A DNA stretch of 64,000 nucleotides from Muriicola sp041358175. Its GTDB lineage: Bacteria > Bacteroidota > Bacteroidia > Flavobacteriales > Flavobacteriaceae. A program made the position numbers and the translations under genes. Shown here piece by piece: positions 18,673 to 27,979 of this stretch. The DNA lies in NCBI RefSeq assembly GCF_041358175.1, contig NZ_JBGKBE010000002.1, forward strand, positions 248,001 through 312,000, in the 5' to 3' direction. The number at the start of each line of letters is the position of its first letter. Position 1 is the stretch's first letter. Below the pieces are notes generated by a model, which saw only the letters and a list, made by a program, of their open reading frames with translations, was not told the origin of the DNA and searched no databases.

Positions 18673-19293
18673 TTGACAAATTTATCTTCATATCATCTAG
18701 CTCAAAATACAGCGGTTTACGGCTTGGTATTAACCGGAGGGAAAAGCAGCAGAATGGGTACAGACAAAGCCCTGTTATCATATCACGGGGAATCTCAGCA
18801 GAAAGTAATGTATGATTTAGCCCGGAAAATCTGCCCCCGGGCGTTTATCAGTTTACGCTCCGATCAACAAAAAGACCTCCCTTCGGAAATGGAAACAATT
18901 CTAGACAGAAATGAATTTGCAGGACCGTTTAACGGGATCTTAAGTGCTCATGCCACCCATCCCAGAATTGCCTGGCTCGTCTTGGCATGTGATCTTCCCC
19001 TGATGGATCTGGATACCCTCAAAAAGCTGCTTGATTCAAGAGACCCTTCAAAGGATGCAACTGCACTGGCCACAAAGGTCAGTGGACTTCCCGAACCCCT
19101 GGCAGCTATCTGGGAACCTGCAGGACTCGCAAAGGCGAGAGAATATTTAAATACCGCCAACTCAAGCTGCCCGCGTAAATTCCTTCTAAATTCAGATATT
19201 AATTTGGTATTCGCTGAGAACGATCAGGTACTTGCCAATGCCAATTCTATGGAAGATTATAAAAGGATCAAAGAAGTTCTCGATTCAAAATGA
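18673..19293 (+). CDS. mobA: Molybdenum cofactor guanylyltransferase MobA
   Basis: Nucleotidyltransferase of 206 residues that attaches GMP to molybdopterin. The signature VLTGGKSSRMGTDKALL is at about 19-35 and LACDLPLMD, with the metal-binding Asp, near 112. The start is the TTG at 18673, because no ATG lies between the moaA stop and the signature. It overlaps moeB by 4 bases (ATGA), which implies coupled translation. Confidence 0.88.
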   Translation: MTNLSSYHLAQNTAVYGLVLTGGKSSRMGTDKALLSYHGESQQKVMYDLARKICPRAFISLRSDQQKDLPSEMETILDRNEFAGPFNGILSAHATHPRIAWLVLACDLPLMDLDTLKKLLDSRDPSKDATALATKVSGLPEPLAAIWEPAGLAKAREYLNTANSSCPRKFLLNSDINLVFAENDQVLANANSMEDYKRIKEVLDSK

Positions 19294-20396
19294 AACAAAA
19301 TCGCTACATCAGACAAACCAGCCTTAAAGATTTTGGCCCGGATAAACAGCAGGCACTCAGGCAGGCCAGAGTGCTGGTTGTTGGGGTAGGCGGACTCGGA
19401 ATACCTGTGCTGCAGTATCTCAATGCAATGGGAGTGGGCTGCCTGGGAATGGTAGAACAGGATGTGGTGGAATGGTCCAATTTGCAAAGACAGGTGCTCT
19501 ACACCGAATCGGATCTTGGCAAGTCAAAGATTCAGGTTGCAGAAGAAAAGTTACGCGAAATGAACTCGGAAACTGAATTGATCTGTCACGATACCTTTTT
19601 AACCCGAACCAATGCCCTTGAAATTATTTCAGACTATGATCTTGTTGTTGATGCCTCTGATAATTTTCCCACCAGATACCTCATTAACGATGCCTGTGTA
19701 ATTTTAAATAAACCCTTTGTTTCCGGCGCCATCTATGGTTTCGAAGGGCAGGTCAGTGTATTTAATTACAAGGAAGGGCCTACCTATCGCTGCCTTTTTC
19801 CATCCCTGCCCGAAAAAGATAATATACCCGATTGCAATACGAACGGGGTGCTCGGAGTGATTCCGGGAATCATTGGAAGTTTTCAGGCGCTGGAAGCGGT
19901 AAAAGTGATCACGGATATGCCAGGTGTTTTAAGCGGAATATTGATGTTATATAATGGGTTTGACCAATCTATTCGGAAGGTTAAGTTTCCTGCGGTAGTA
20001 AAAAATAAGGATCGGACCCAGCTGGAAAGCAATTATAATCAGCCTGTATGTGATTCCATCCCTGAAGTGAGTTTTAAAAGAATGCTTCAGGAGATTTCGA
20101 GAGACTCCCCTAAGATTTCACTTATCGATGTTCGTTCCACGGAGGAACTTCGAATGAATCCCATAGAGAAAGCAAAGCACATTCCTATGCAATTACTGGC
20201 AGATTCTGTTGATGAATTTACTGACCATCAAACAATATTTTTTATCTGTCAATCGGGGAAAAGGAGTAAGGATGCGGTACGAAAATTATTACCCCTGCTA
20301 CCTGATCGAAACCTGTACTCGGTAAAAGGCGGAATAGAAGCCATGAAGAACGGACTGGAGAATATCACCAAGAGAGATGAATCAGACCTTCCCTAA
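19290..20396 (+). CDS. moeB: ThiF/MoeB-type adenylyltransferase fused to a rhodanese domain
   Basis: E1-like enzyme that adenylates the C-terminus of MoaD; 368 residues. The ATP-binding motif GVGGLG is at 32-37, the segment DASDNFPTRYLIND is conserved, and the C-terminal domain from about 260 is a rhodanese whose active loop is CQSGKRS. Fusion of both activities, as in eukaryotic MOCS3, would let one protein activate MoaD and deliver its sulfur. No zinc-binding CxxC pair is obvious in the middle. Confidence 0.88.
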   Translation: MKQNRYIRQTSLKDFGPDKQQALRQARVLVVGVGGLGIPVLQYLNAMGVGCLGMVEQDVVEWSNLQRQVLYTESDLGKSKIQVAEEKLREMNSETELICHDTFLTRTNALEIISDYDLVVDASDNFPTRYLINDACVILNKPFVSGAIYGFEGQVSVFNYKEGPTYRCLFPSLPEKDNIPDCNTNGVLGVIPGIIGSFQALEAVKVITDMPGVLSGILMLYNGFDQSIRKVKFPAVVKNKDRTQLESNYNQPVCDSIPEVSFKRMLQEISRDSPKISLIDVRSTEELRMNPIEKAKHIPMQLLADSVDEFTDHQTIFFICQSGKRSKDAVRKLLPLLPDRNLYSVKGGIEAMKNGLENITKRDESDLP

Positions 20397-20456
20397 AAAA
20401 TTGTCTTTTTACATGGTTCGTGCTCATTTAATGCATATGCAATTGCCTATTTTTAT

Positions 20457-21662
20457 ATGATCTCATTTAAAGATGCCCGTCAACTCGTTTTAGATCAGCA
20501 AAGGAACTTTGGGACTGAAACGGTACCTCTATCAGCTTCCCTTCACAGAATCCTGGCAGAAGATGTATTTGCCGACCGCGATTTTCCTCCTTTTAACCGA
20601 TCTACAAAAGACGGCATTGCAATTGACTTCAAGGCGGTAGAAAATGGCCGACTCTCCTTTGAAATCGCAGGGACATTGCCAGCAGGAGAACCTCCTATAC
20701 CCTTTGTGGAATCCGAATCCTGTATTGAAATTATGACAGGAGCGGTCGTCCCTTATGAAACAGATACGGTAGTGATGTACGAGGAGGTCGAAATCAAAGA
20801 TGACATCGCAACAATTACTAAAATTCCACATCAGGGACAAAATATCCATAGAAAAGGGAGTGATCATAAAAAGGGTGAAATCGTACTATTCAAAAACTGT
20901 GTGATTACAGCGGCAGAAATAGGTGTCCTGGCAACGGTAGGAAAGAGTGAGGTTTGTGTCAGAAAACTTCCAAAGGTGGCAATCATTTCCACCGGGAATG
21001 AACTGGTAGAAGTTGAGAATTTGCCCTTGCTACATCAGATCAGGAGCTCAAATTCGCACAGTCTGGTCGGATTGTTACAGCAGTTAAAGATTAAGCCATT
21101 GCGATTGCATATCCCCGATGATATGGATCTGCTGCGTCAAAAACTCGATTATCTTATAGATGAAATGGACATTCTCATTCTGAGTGGGGGTGTATCCAAA
21201 GGCAAATTCGATTTTCTTCCGCAGGTATTTAAGGAATTAGGTGTTAATCCAATTTTTCATAGGGTAGCACAGAGACCGGGAAAACCGTTCTGGTTCGGGC
21301 TAAAGAAGGAGAAATCCTGTATCGTTTTCTCTTTTCCGGGAAATCCGGTTTCCACCTTTGTTAATTTTCATCTGTATTTCTTACCCTGGTTCTATGTTTC
21401 AGCAGGAATTAAGCAGGTGACTCGGATGGTAAAATTGGCTGAAAATCACGAAAATCGTACTAATCTTACTATTTTTAAAGGCGTGGAGTTATCCATGGAG
21501 GATGGATGTCTATATGCCTATGCAATTGAGAATACCGGCTCAGGGGATCTTGTTTATCTGACTAGAATTTCAGGATTTGTAATTCTGGATCCCGAAGTGG
21601 AATCCTTCAGGAAGGGAAGTTTGGTTCCCTTTCTCGCGACAAAACATATTTTAGGAATATGA
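20457..21662 (+). CDS. moeA: Molybdopterin molybdotransferase MoeA
   Basis: Inserts molybdate into adenylated molybdopterin; 401 residues. Characteristic segments are FNRSTKDGIAI (about 43-53), IEIMTGAVVP near 90, and ILSGGVSKGKFDF followed by VAQRPGKPFWFG and FPGNPVS in the central MPT-binding domain. The MoeA C-terminal domain is present. It overlaps xdhC by 4 bases. Confidence 0.93.
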   Translation: MISFKDARQLVLDQQRNFGTETVPLSASLHRILAEDVFADRDFPPFNRSTKDGIAIDFKAVENGRLSFEIAGTLPAGEPPIPFVESESCIEIMTGAVVPYETDTVVMYEEVEIKDDIATITKIPHQGQNIHRKGSDHKKGEIVLFKNCVITAAEIGVLATVGKSEVCVRKLPKVAIISTGNELVEVENLPLLHQIRSSNSHSLVGLLQQLKIKPLRLHIPDDMDLLRQKLDYLIDEMDILILSGGVSKGKFDFLPQVFKELGVNPIFHRVAQRPGKPFWFGLKKEKSCIVFSFPGNPVSTFVNFHLYFLPWFYVSAGIKQVTRMVKLAENHENRTNLTIFKGVELSMEDGCLYAYAIENTGSGDLVYLTRISGFVILDPEVESFRKGSLVPFLATKHILGI

Positions 21663-22678
21663 CGCATGAACTAAAAAAAATCTTTGAAGTATACCAGGTC
21701 ACTAAAAAAGCTGATATTAAAGCAGTTTTGGCCACTGTTGTTGCCCTGGAAGGATCATCCTATCGGAAACCGGGGGTAAGGATGCTCATTCTGGATAACG
21801 GCATTACTGAAGGAGCGGTAAGTGGTGGCTGTGTTGAAAAAGAAATAATCCGCCAGGCCACCGAGGTGTTTTCCTCAGGAGAAGCAAGGATAATGACCTA
21901 TGACGGAAGATTTCGCCTTGGTTGTGAGGGAATACTGTATATCCTGCTCGAACCTTTTAGTCCTACCGAGGAAGTACTGAAAGCGTTCGGGAATGTGGTG
22001 AAAAATAGGGCGATATTCTCTATGGATTCGTTTTTTGTTCAAAATGAAGAAGTGAACAGGAATTTTGGAAGTGTGATCGAGCTCAACGGGCAGCCATATC
22101 CTTTAAATAGCAGCCAGCAACCAGATTCGTCACTCACCAGATTCTCCCAGGCCTTACATCCTTCCATACAATTGTTTATTGTTGGATCTGAACACGATGC
22201 AGTGACCTTATCGGCCTCTGCTTCCCAATTAGGGATGGAGGTAGTTGTGGTAGCGAATCCGAGTGAGGAGAAAATACTGGCGAATTTCCCGGGAGCAGCA
22301 GAATTCCTTCCCGTACTCCCTGAAGTTTTCCCATCCGAAAGGGTAGACAGTAATTCAGCGGTAATACTGATGAACCACAGCTATTCTAAAGATCTGCAGT
22401 ATTTGATCAGATTACAAAAAACCACCCCATTTTATATCGGAATTCTGGGCCCCTACAAGAGGCGGGAAGACCTTTTGAACGCCTTGCTGGAACACGCTCC
22501 GGATGTGGAGGATGATTTTATGGAATCTATCCATGGTCCTGCGGGAATCGACATCGGGGCCGTAACACCTCAGGAAATTGCCATTTCTATTCTCTCTGAA
22601 GTTTTGATGGTACATCGGGAACGTACTCCCGTGAAACTAAAGGACAAGAAAGGGGCCATCCACAGTCCGTCAACATGA
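21659..22678 (+). CDS. XdhC/CoxI family molybdenum-enzyme maturation protein
   Basis: A 339-residue protein of the XdhC family, which binds the cofactor, promotes its sulfuration and inserts it into xanthine-oxidase-type enzymes. The N-terminal XdhC_CoxI domain has GSSYRKPGVRM and EGAVSGGCVE; the C-terminal Rossmann domain ends in HGPAGIDIGAVTPQEIAISI, a family signature. Its presence implies that such an enzyme is encoded elsewhere. Overlaps both neighbours by 4 bases. Confidence 0.9.
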   Translation: MTHELKKIFEVYQVTKKADIKAVLATVVALEGSSYRKPGVRMLILDNGITEGAVSGGCVEKEIIRQATEVFSSGEARIMTYDGRFRLGCEGILYILLEPFSPTEEVLKAFGNVVKNRAIFSMDSFFVQNEEVNRNFGSVIELNGQPYPLNSSQQPDSSLTRFSQALHPSIQLFIVGSEHDAVTLSASASQLGMEVVVVANPSEEKILANFPGAAEFLPVLPEVFPSERVDSNSAVILMNHSYSKDLQYLIRLQKTTPFYIGILGPYKRREDLLNALLEHAPDVEDDFMESIHGPAGIDIGAVTPQEIAISILSEVLMVHRERTPVKLKDKKGAIHSPST

Positions 22679-23280
22679 AAATAGCCGCCCTCATATTGGC
22701 AGCAGGGTCTTCATCCCGGATGGGAAGAACCAAACAATTACTACCCTGGGGTAATTCTACCCTCCTAGGAAACGCCGTATCAACTGTCCATGAATCCGGC
22801 CTGGAAGAAATTCTGGTGATCCTGGGTGCCAAAGCCAAGACGATCAAAGCTAGCCTTGATTCTATGCCTTGTCAGATTGTTGTTAATTCTGAGTGGGAAG
22901 AGGGATTGGGCTCCTCTATTCGCACAGGGGTTTCTCATATACTTACTTCTGCATCATTGCCTGATGGTATTCTGATTATGCTCGCAGATCAGCCTTTTAT
23001 AAATGCAGATTACCTGAAGAAACTCATTCATCACTTTAAGAAAGGCAATGAGGGTATTATATGCTCTGATTACGGTAAAAAGCTGGGGGTTCCTGCAATA
23101 TTTAGCAATAAGTACTTTAAAAAATTGCAAGGACTTAGTGGAGACAGTGGGGCCGGGGGTATTATAGAGATCCACAGAGATGATTCCTATGGTCTGGAGG
23201 CAGGAAAAATAACGATAGACCTTGATACTCATGAAGACTACATATCTTTAAAAACAATAAATACTCAATCTGATTTATGA
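22675..23280 (+). CDS. mocA: MocA-like molybdenum cofactor cytidylyltransferase
   Basis: Nucleotidyltransferase of 201 residues with signature ILAAGSSSRMGRTKQLL at about 6-22 and MLADQPFIN near 103. Position after xdhC and the LxAGxSxRMGxxK pattern point to MocA, which makes the cytosine dinucleotide cofactor of xanthine-oxidase-type enzymes. With mobA in the same operon, both dinucleotide forms could be made. It overlaps the next gene by 4 bases. Confidence 0.83.
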   Translation: MKIAALILAAGSSSRMGRTKQLLPWGNSTLLGNAVSTVHESGLEEILVILGAKAKTIKASLDSMPCQIVVNSEWEEGLGSSIRTGVSHILTSASLPDGILIMLADQPFINADYLKKLIHHFKKGNEGIICSDYGKKLGVPAIFSNKYFKKLQGLSGDSGAGGIIEIHRDDSYGLEAGKITIDLDTHEDYISLKTINTQSDL

Positions 23281-24374
23281 AAAATATCCTTTTCTGTTTG
23301 TTTTCCCTGGTTTCAATTTCTTTATGTGCTCAAGATACCGGATCCCCGGAGATGGGATTTGAAGAATACAATCCTACTTCAACGCTGGTTGTCCCGGGCG
23401 AAGAGATTACCAAAGCAAAATACCCCTTTGTAGATATTCACAGCCATCAATTCAGGATGGCAACACAAGACCTCTCGGAATTGATAGGGCATATGGACCA
23501 GATGAATATGGCGGTGATGGTCAATCTCAGCGGGCGTTCTGGCGAAAATATCATAAAGATATCAGAGAACATCAGGGAAAATTATCCCAACCGGTTCGTA
23601 GTCTTTGCCAATGTCAATTTTGATGAAGTAGGACGCCCGGGATGGGGCGAAAACGCTGCAAAACAACTTGAAGCAGATGTAGCCAATGGGGCCAAAGGAC
23701 TTAAGATATACAAGAGCCTGGGCTTGAGAAACAAGGATGTAAATGGAAACCGAATTGCCGTGAATGATCCTAGATTGGATCCCATCTGGGCAAAATGCGG
23801 GGAATTGAATATTCCTGTTTTGATCCACTCTGCAGACCCTAAGTCGTTTTGGGATCCCATGGACGCCAATAATGAACGATGGCTGGAACTAAAAACCCGG
23901 CCGGGAAGAAAAAGAGGTGCAACCGACCCTGCCCCATGGGATCAGATAATCGCAGAACAACACAATGTTTTCAAAAAACATCCGAATACTACTTTTATCA
24001 ATGCCCATATGGGCTGGTTTGCCAATAACCTGGGAAAATTAGGCGAATTGATGGAAGATATACCCAATATGTATGTGGGCATTGGTGCCATCATAGCTGA
24101 ACTGGGAAGACAACCCCGGAATGCCAGGGCCTTTTTTATTAAATATCAGGACAGAATACTTTTTGGCAAGGACAGTTGGCAACCCGCAGAGTTCCCAACC
24201 TATTTCAGGGTTCTTGAAAGTGATGATGAGTATTTTCCTTACTACAAAAAATATCATGCATTCTGGGCCATGTACGGCTTAGACCTGCCCGATGATGTAC
24301 TTAGAAAAGTGTATTACAAGAATGCCATTAAGGTGATTCCATCTCTCGATCCCGATCTGTTTCCCGAGGACTGA
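23277..24374 (+). CDS. Exported amidohydrolase-family protein
   Basis: Metal-dependent TIM-barrel hydrolase of 365 residues. A signal peptide ends near residue 20 (LCAQ), so it acts in the periplasm or at the surface. The first metal motif HSH is in VDIHSHQF, further candidate ligands are in LIHSAD and NAHMGW, and FGKDSW supplies the late Asp. It resembles the amidohydrolase_2 group (decarboxylases and lactonases). Coupled by a 4-base overlap to the molybdenum cofactor operon, which is unexpected for an exported enzyme. Confidence 0.8.
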   Translation: MKNILFCLFSLVSISLCAQDTGSPEMGFEEYNPTSTLVVPGEEITKAKYPFVDIHSHQFRMATQDLSELIGHMDQMNMAVMVNLSGRSGENIIKISENIRENYPNRFVVFANVNFDEVGRPGWGENAAKQLEADVANGAKGLKIYKSLGLRNKDVNGNRIAVNDPRLDPIWAKCGELNIPVLIHSADPKSFWDPMDANNERWLELKTRPGRKRGATDPAPWDQIIAEQHNVFKKHPNTTFINAHMGWFANNLGKLGELMEDIPNMYVGIGAIIAELGRQPRNARAFFIKYQDRILFGKDSWQPAEFPTYFRVLESDDEYFPYYKKYHAFWAMYGLDLPDDVLRKVYYKNAIKVIPSLDPDLFPED

Positions 24375-24519
24375 CCTAAAGGTTGATTTATCAGACTATC
24401 CAATATCTATGGGGGATTACTAAATCCCTAATTTCGACAGAATTAGGGGATGCTAAAAAATATTTAGGCATTTCTGTGATTTTTTAATCCCTTGATGTAC
24501 TAATAACCCAAAGGATGTC

Positions 24520-25014
24520 GTGCAAATGCCCAAAGAAGATCATTTCATTGAACTTATAAGAGAACACCAGGCGCTGATCTTTAAGGTATCAGCCATGTAC
24601 GCCGACCAAAAACAGGATCAGAAAGACCTGTATCAGGAAATTGTATATCAGCTCTGGAAATCGTTCGACACATTTGCCAAAAAGTCGAAGATTAGCACCT
24701 GGATGTACAGGGTGGCCTTAAATACGGCGATAAAGCAGTTGAATTCAAATAAACGTCAACCCAGGACTTCATCAATCGAAACCATCGATTTGCCGGGTAT
24801 GGATCTTACTGACGGCATCATGGAAGAGCGAATGAAACGCCTGCACAAGGAAATTGGGAAATTGAATATTCTCGAAAAAGGAATCATACTCTTAGCTCTG
24901 GAAGGGAAGAAACACGAAGATATTGCGGAGATTACCGGGCTCTCTGTCACTAATGTAGGCACCCGCATCTCGAGGATAAAAACAAAATTAAAATCAGAAT
25001 TAACTAAAGGTTAA
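24520..25014 (+). CDS. ECF-type RNA polymerase sigma factor
   Basis: Sigma-70-family factor with region 2 (QDQKDLYQEIVYQLWKSF, STWMYRVALNTAI) and region 4 (ILLALEGKKHEDIAEITGLS), about 164 residues and no extra domains. GTG at 24520 lies 4 bases after an AAGGA sequence; the ATG at 24526 is the other possible start. The membrane protein gene 4 bases downstream is probably its anti-sigma partner. Confidence 0.9.
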   Translation: MQMPKEDHFIELIREHQALIFKVSAMYADQKQDQKDLYQEIVYQLWKSFDTFAKKSKISTWMYRVALNTAIKQLNSNKRQPRTSSIETIDLPGMDLTDGIMEERMKRLHKEIGKLNILEKGIILLALEGKKHEDIAEITGLSVTNVGTRISRIKTKLKSELTKG

Positions 25015-25018
25015 ACTT

Positions 25019-25615
25019 ATGGAAATGGAAGAACTGGAAAAGCTTTGGACTCAGATTAGTGAGGAACTCGAATCGCAAAAAAAACTAAATAAAAACTTAA
25101 TCATGGATATGACACAGACAAAATACGTAAACAAATTCAGGAAAATCTCTACCTATGAGACCATAGGCGCTGTAATCTGCTTTGGAGCAGCCATTTACAT
25201 CATTGCCCAGTTCAGGCTCCTCGATACCTGGTATTTGCAATTATGTGGTGCATTTACCGTCCTTTTCCTTATCGTTTTACCTGTATTGACATTGCAGTCG
25301 CTTCAAAAGATACAAAATATCAATATTGCCGGAAGCGATATGAAACAAACACTTGTAAGTTTTGAAAGGGCTAAAAAACGAGTACTATTTCTACAGAGAG
25401 CAGGAATATACCTTAGCTTTCTACTAATGATCACCATCTTGCCTGTTGCAGCAAAGATTTTGGGAAAGAATAAGGATCTATTTCAGGAGGCCGGCTTATG
25501 GTACATCTATATCCCAATCATGGCAATATTCCTGATAGTTTTTGCCCGCTGGGGATATGGATGCTACAAGAGTATCACAAACTCAGCAGAAAATATTCTT
25601 AAAGAAATAGAATAG
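25019..25615 (+). CDS. Membrane protein, probable anti-sigma partner
   Basis: A 198-residue protein with a cytoplasmic helical N-terminus (1-45) followed by four predicted membrane helices at about 50-68, 77-95, 125-145 and 160-178. No classical anti-sigma zinc motif is present. Its place directly after an ECF sigma gene, with only 4 bases between, and the soluble N-terminus make a sigma-sequestering role likely. The inference rests on context alone. Confidence 0.7.
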   Translation: MEMEELEKLWTQISEELESQKKLNKNLIMDMTQTKYVNKFRKISTYETIGAVICFGAAIYIIAQFRLLDTWYLQLCGAFTVLFLIVLPVLTLQSLQKIQNINIAGSDMKQTLVSFERAKKRVLFLQRAGIYLSFLLMITILPVAAKILGKNKDLFQEAGLWYIYIPIMAIFLIVFARWGYGCYKSITNSAENILKEIE

Positions 25616-25635
25616 TCGATTAACCACATAACCAG

Positions 25636-25663
25636 CACCTCCCAATCCGGGAGGTTTTTTTTG
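25636..25663 (+). terminator. Terminator of the ECF sigma operon
   Basis: Stem ACCTCCC / GGGAGGT with loop AATCC, followed by a run of eight T. Confidence 0.85.
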
Positions 25664-25760
25664 TTTATTAATATATGCTCTGGGGTATTTCAAGTATATT
25701 TATAGGTGCCTATCGCCCATTGAAATACGTATTGTAAGGTCGATCAACCAACCGCCATCT

Positions 25761-27932
25761 ATGATAAAATCAGGGTATCATCTCGTCTTTGTACTCCTGT
25801 TTACATTAATTTGTTCAGGCCAAAAACAGAATGCCGATTTCACCATAAAAATAAAAAAGACCCGGTATGCTATTGAGGTTGATGGAGAAGGGGACGACCT
25901 TGCCTGGACTGAAACTGATGTCGCAAAAGATTTTTTTATGGTCTTGCCTATGGACAAAGGAAAGGCTACCCAACGGTCAGAAATTCGAATGACCTATGAC
26001 GATGAGAATATTTATCTCCTTGCCACATTTTACAACGATTCCCTGGGACCAAATTATGTAGAGTCGCTAAGGAGGGATTTCAGTTTTGGGAAGAATGATA
26101 ATTTTTTATTATTCCTCGATCCGTTTAACAATCAAACCACAGGATTCACCTTTGGAGCCAATGCTGCCGGAGCTCAGTGGGACGGGACCATGTACAGTGG
26201 TAGTGCGGTAGATCTCAGCTGGGATAGTAAGTGGGTATCTGTAGTAAAACGAGATGAGGAAAAATGGGTATTCGAAATGGCCCTGCCCTTTAAATCGATC
26301 CGATATGAAAAAGGAGTTAAGGAATGGGGGATCAATTTTAGCCGACTGGATCTGAAAACCAGCGAGAAATCGAGCTGGACCCCCATTGGGAGGCAGTTCC
26401 CTACCTCTTCCCTCGCCCTGGCCGGAACACTGGTATGGGATTCTCCTCCACCAGCTCCTGAATTTAATATGTCCATCATTCCCTATGTCCTTGGTGAGAT
26501 ACGTTCTCAGCCAGATGGTTCCCAAACCACTGATGGAAAAATTGGAGGAGATATCAAGCTGAGTCTGACCTCATCCCTAAATCTTGATCTGACGGTTAAT
26601 CCAGACTTTTCTCAGGTGGAGGTCGACAGGCAGGTTACGAACCTGGATCGTTTTGAGCTCTTTTTCCCCGAACGCAGACAGTTTTTCCTGGAAAATGCCG
26701 ACCTGTTTGCGAACTTTGGATATTCAACCATCAGACCATTTTTTTCACGGCGTATTGGACTTGGAGTCCCAATTGATGCAGGGGCGCGGGTGAGTGGAAA
26801 CATCAATGAGGATTGGCGACTGGGACTCATGGATATACAGACTTCTTCTCTTGAAGACGAAGGAAGGCCTGCGCAGAATTTTGGCGTACTCTCCCTGCAA
26901 AGGAAGGTTTTTAGCAGATCAAATATCGGTCTCATCTTTGTAAACAAGCAGTCTTTTAATTATCCAACGGAGCAGGATTCTCTAAAGACTTTATTTCCCG
27001 AATACAATAGGAACCTGGGGGTGGAATACAACCTGGCTTCTTCAGATAACCTTTGGAGTGGCAAGGCCTTTTTGCTCAAGTCATTTGCGCCGGATGAAGA
27101 AAATAAGGGCATTGCACAGGCGGCAAACCTGTCGTACAACAACCGACAGTGGTCCTGGGGGCTACAGGAAGAGGTGATATCAACCGGGTATTCGGCAGAA
27201 GTGGGATTCGTGCCTCGTGAGGACTATATTCGACTAAGCGGCTATGCCGGCTACCTCTTTTTTCCGGATAAAGGTCCCCTGGTAAGTCATGGACCCCGCC
27301 TGGACCTGAGTCATTTTTTTAATAACAATTTTAAGAATACAGACTATCAGAACACCTTTGGCTACAGTCTAAATTATCGTAACAGAAGTGAGTTGCGTTT
27401 TCAGTGGATAAATGAATATGTGGAATTACTAGCGCCGTTCGATCCTACACGAACCGGGAAGCCAGACCTGGCAGCAGGTGAGAAAAACCACTGGAACACC
27501 TTTCGACTGCTATATAATTCTAAACCACAAGCTCTTTTTACGTACTCTTTTGACAGCAGTTTTGGCGGTTATTATGAACAAGGCACGCGTATCAACTTCA
27601 GTAATGAAATGGGGTACAGATTCCAGCCCTATGTAAGTCTGAGCTCGGCTTTAAGCTATAATCATATCACCTTGCCGGCCCCATGGAATACTACCCAATT
27701 CTGGTTGATAGGATCAAAGGCAGATATCACTTTCAGCAATACGCTTTTCTGGGCTACTCTGTTTCAGTACAATGAACAAACGCGGAATTTTAATCTCAAT
27801 TCCCGTTTTCAATGGCGCTATCAACCGGCTTCGGATCTTTTTCTGGTCTTTACTCAAAATGAACGATTAGAGCCATTTTCGGGAAGCACCTGGAGCCTTA
27901 CCCTTAAACTTACTTATTGGTTTAATCCCTGA
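25761..27932 (+). CDS. DUF5916 protein with CBM9-like N-terminal domain
   Basis: A 723-residue exported protein. After the signal peptide (about 1-20) comes a domain resembling carbohydrate-binding family 9 (VDGEGDDLAWTETD to ISFSRLD-like strands, about 30-215). A long C-terminal part (DUF5916) follows, with alternating strands ending in LKLTYWFNP, consistent with an outer membrane barrel. The segment RFELFFPERRQFFLENADLF near 290-310 is the family hallmark. Function is unknown; a sugar or polymer ligand is suggested only by the N-terminal fold. Confidence 0.82.
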   Translation: MIKSGYHLVFVLLFTLICSGQKQNADFTIKIKKTRYAIEVDGEGDDLAWTETDVAKDFFMVLPMDKGKATQRSEIRMTYDDENIYLLATFYNDSLGPNYVESLRRDFSFGKNDNFLLFLDPFNNQTTGFTFGANAAGAQWDGTMYSGSAVDLSWDSKWVSVVKRDEEKWVFEMALPFKSIRYEKGVKEWGINFSRLDLKTSEKSSWTPIGRQFPTSSLALAGTLVWDSPPPAPEFNMSIIPYVLGEIRSQPDGSQTTDGKIGGDIKLSLTSSLNLDLTVNPDFSQVEVDRQVTNLDRFELFFPERRQFFLENADLFANFGYSTIRPFFSRRIGLGVPIDAGARVSGNINEDWRLGLMDIQTSSLEDEGRPAQNFGVLSLQRKVFSRSNIGLIFVNKQSFNYPTEQDSLKTLFPEYNRNLGVEYNLASSDNLWSGKAFLLKSFAPDEENKGIAQAANLSYNNRQWSWGLQEEVISTGYSAEVGFVPREDYIRLSGYAGYLFFPDKGPLVSHGPRLDLSHFFNNNFKNTDYQNTFGYSLNYRNRSELRFQWINEYVELLAPFDPTRTGKPDLAAGEKNHWNTFRLLYNSKPQALFTYSFDSSFGGYYEQGTRINFSNEMGYRFQPYVSLSSALSYNHITLPAPWNTTQFWLIGSKADITFSNTLFWATLFQYNEQTRNFNLNSRFQWRYQPASDLFLVFTQNERLEPFSGSTWSLTLKLTYWFNP

Positions 27933-27979
27933 ATCAAATTATTTCTATATTTATAAATACTGCAAAACAAAACCACATT

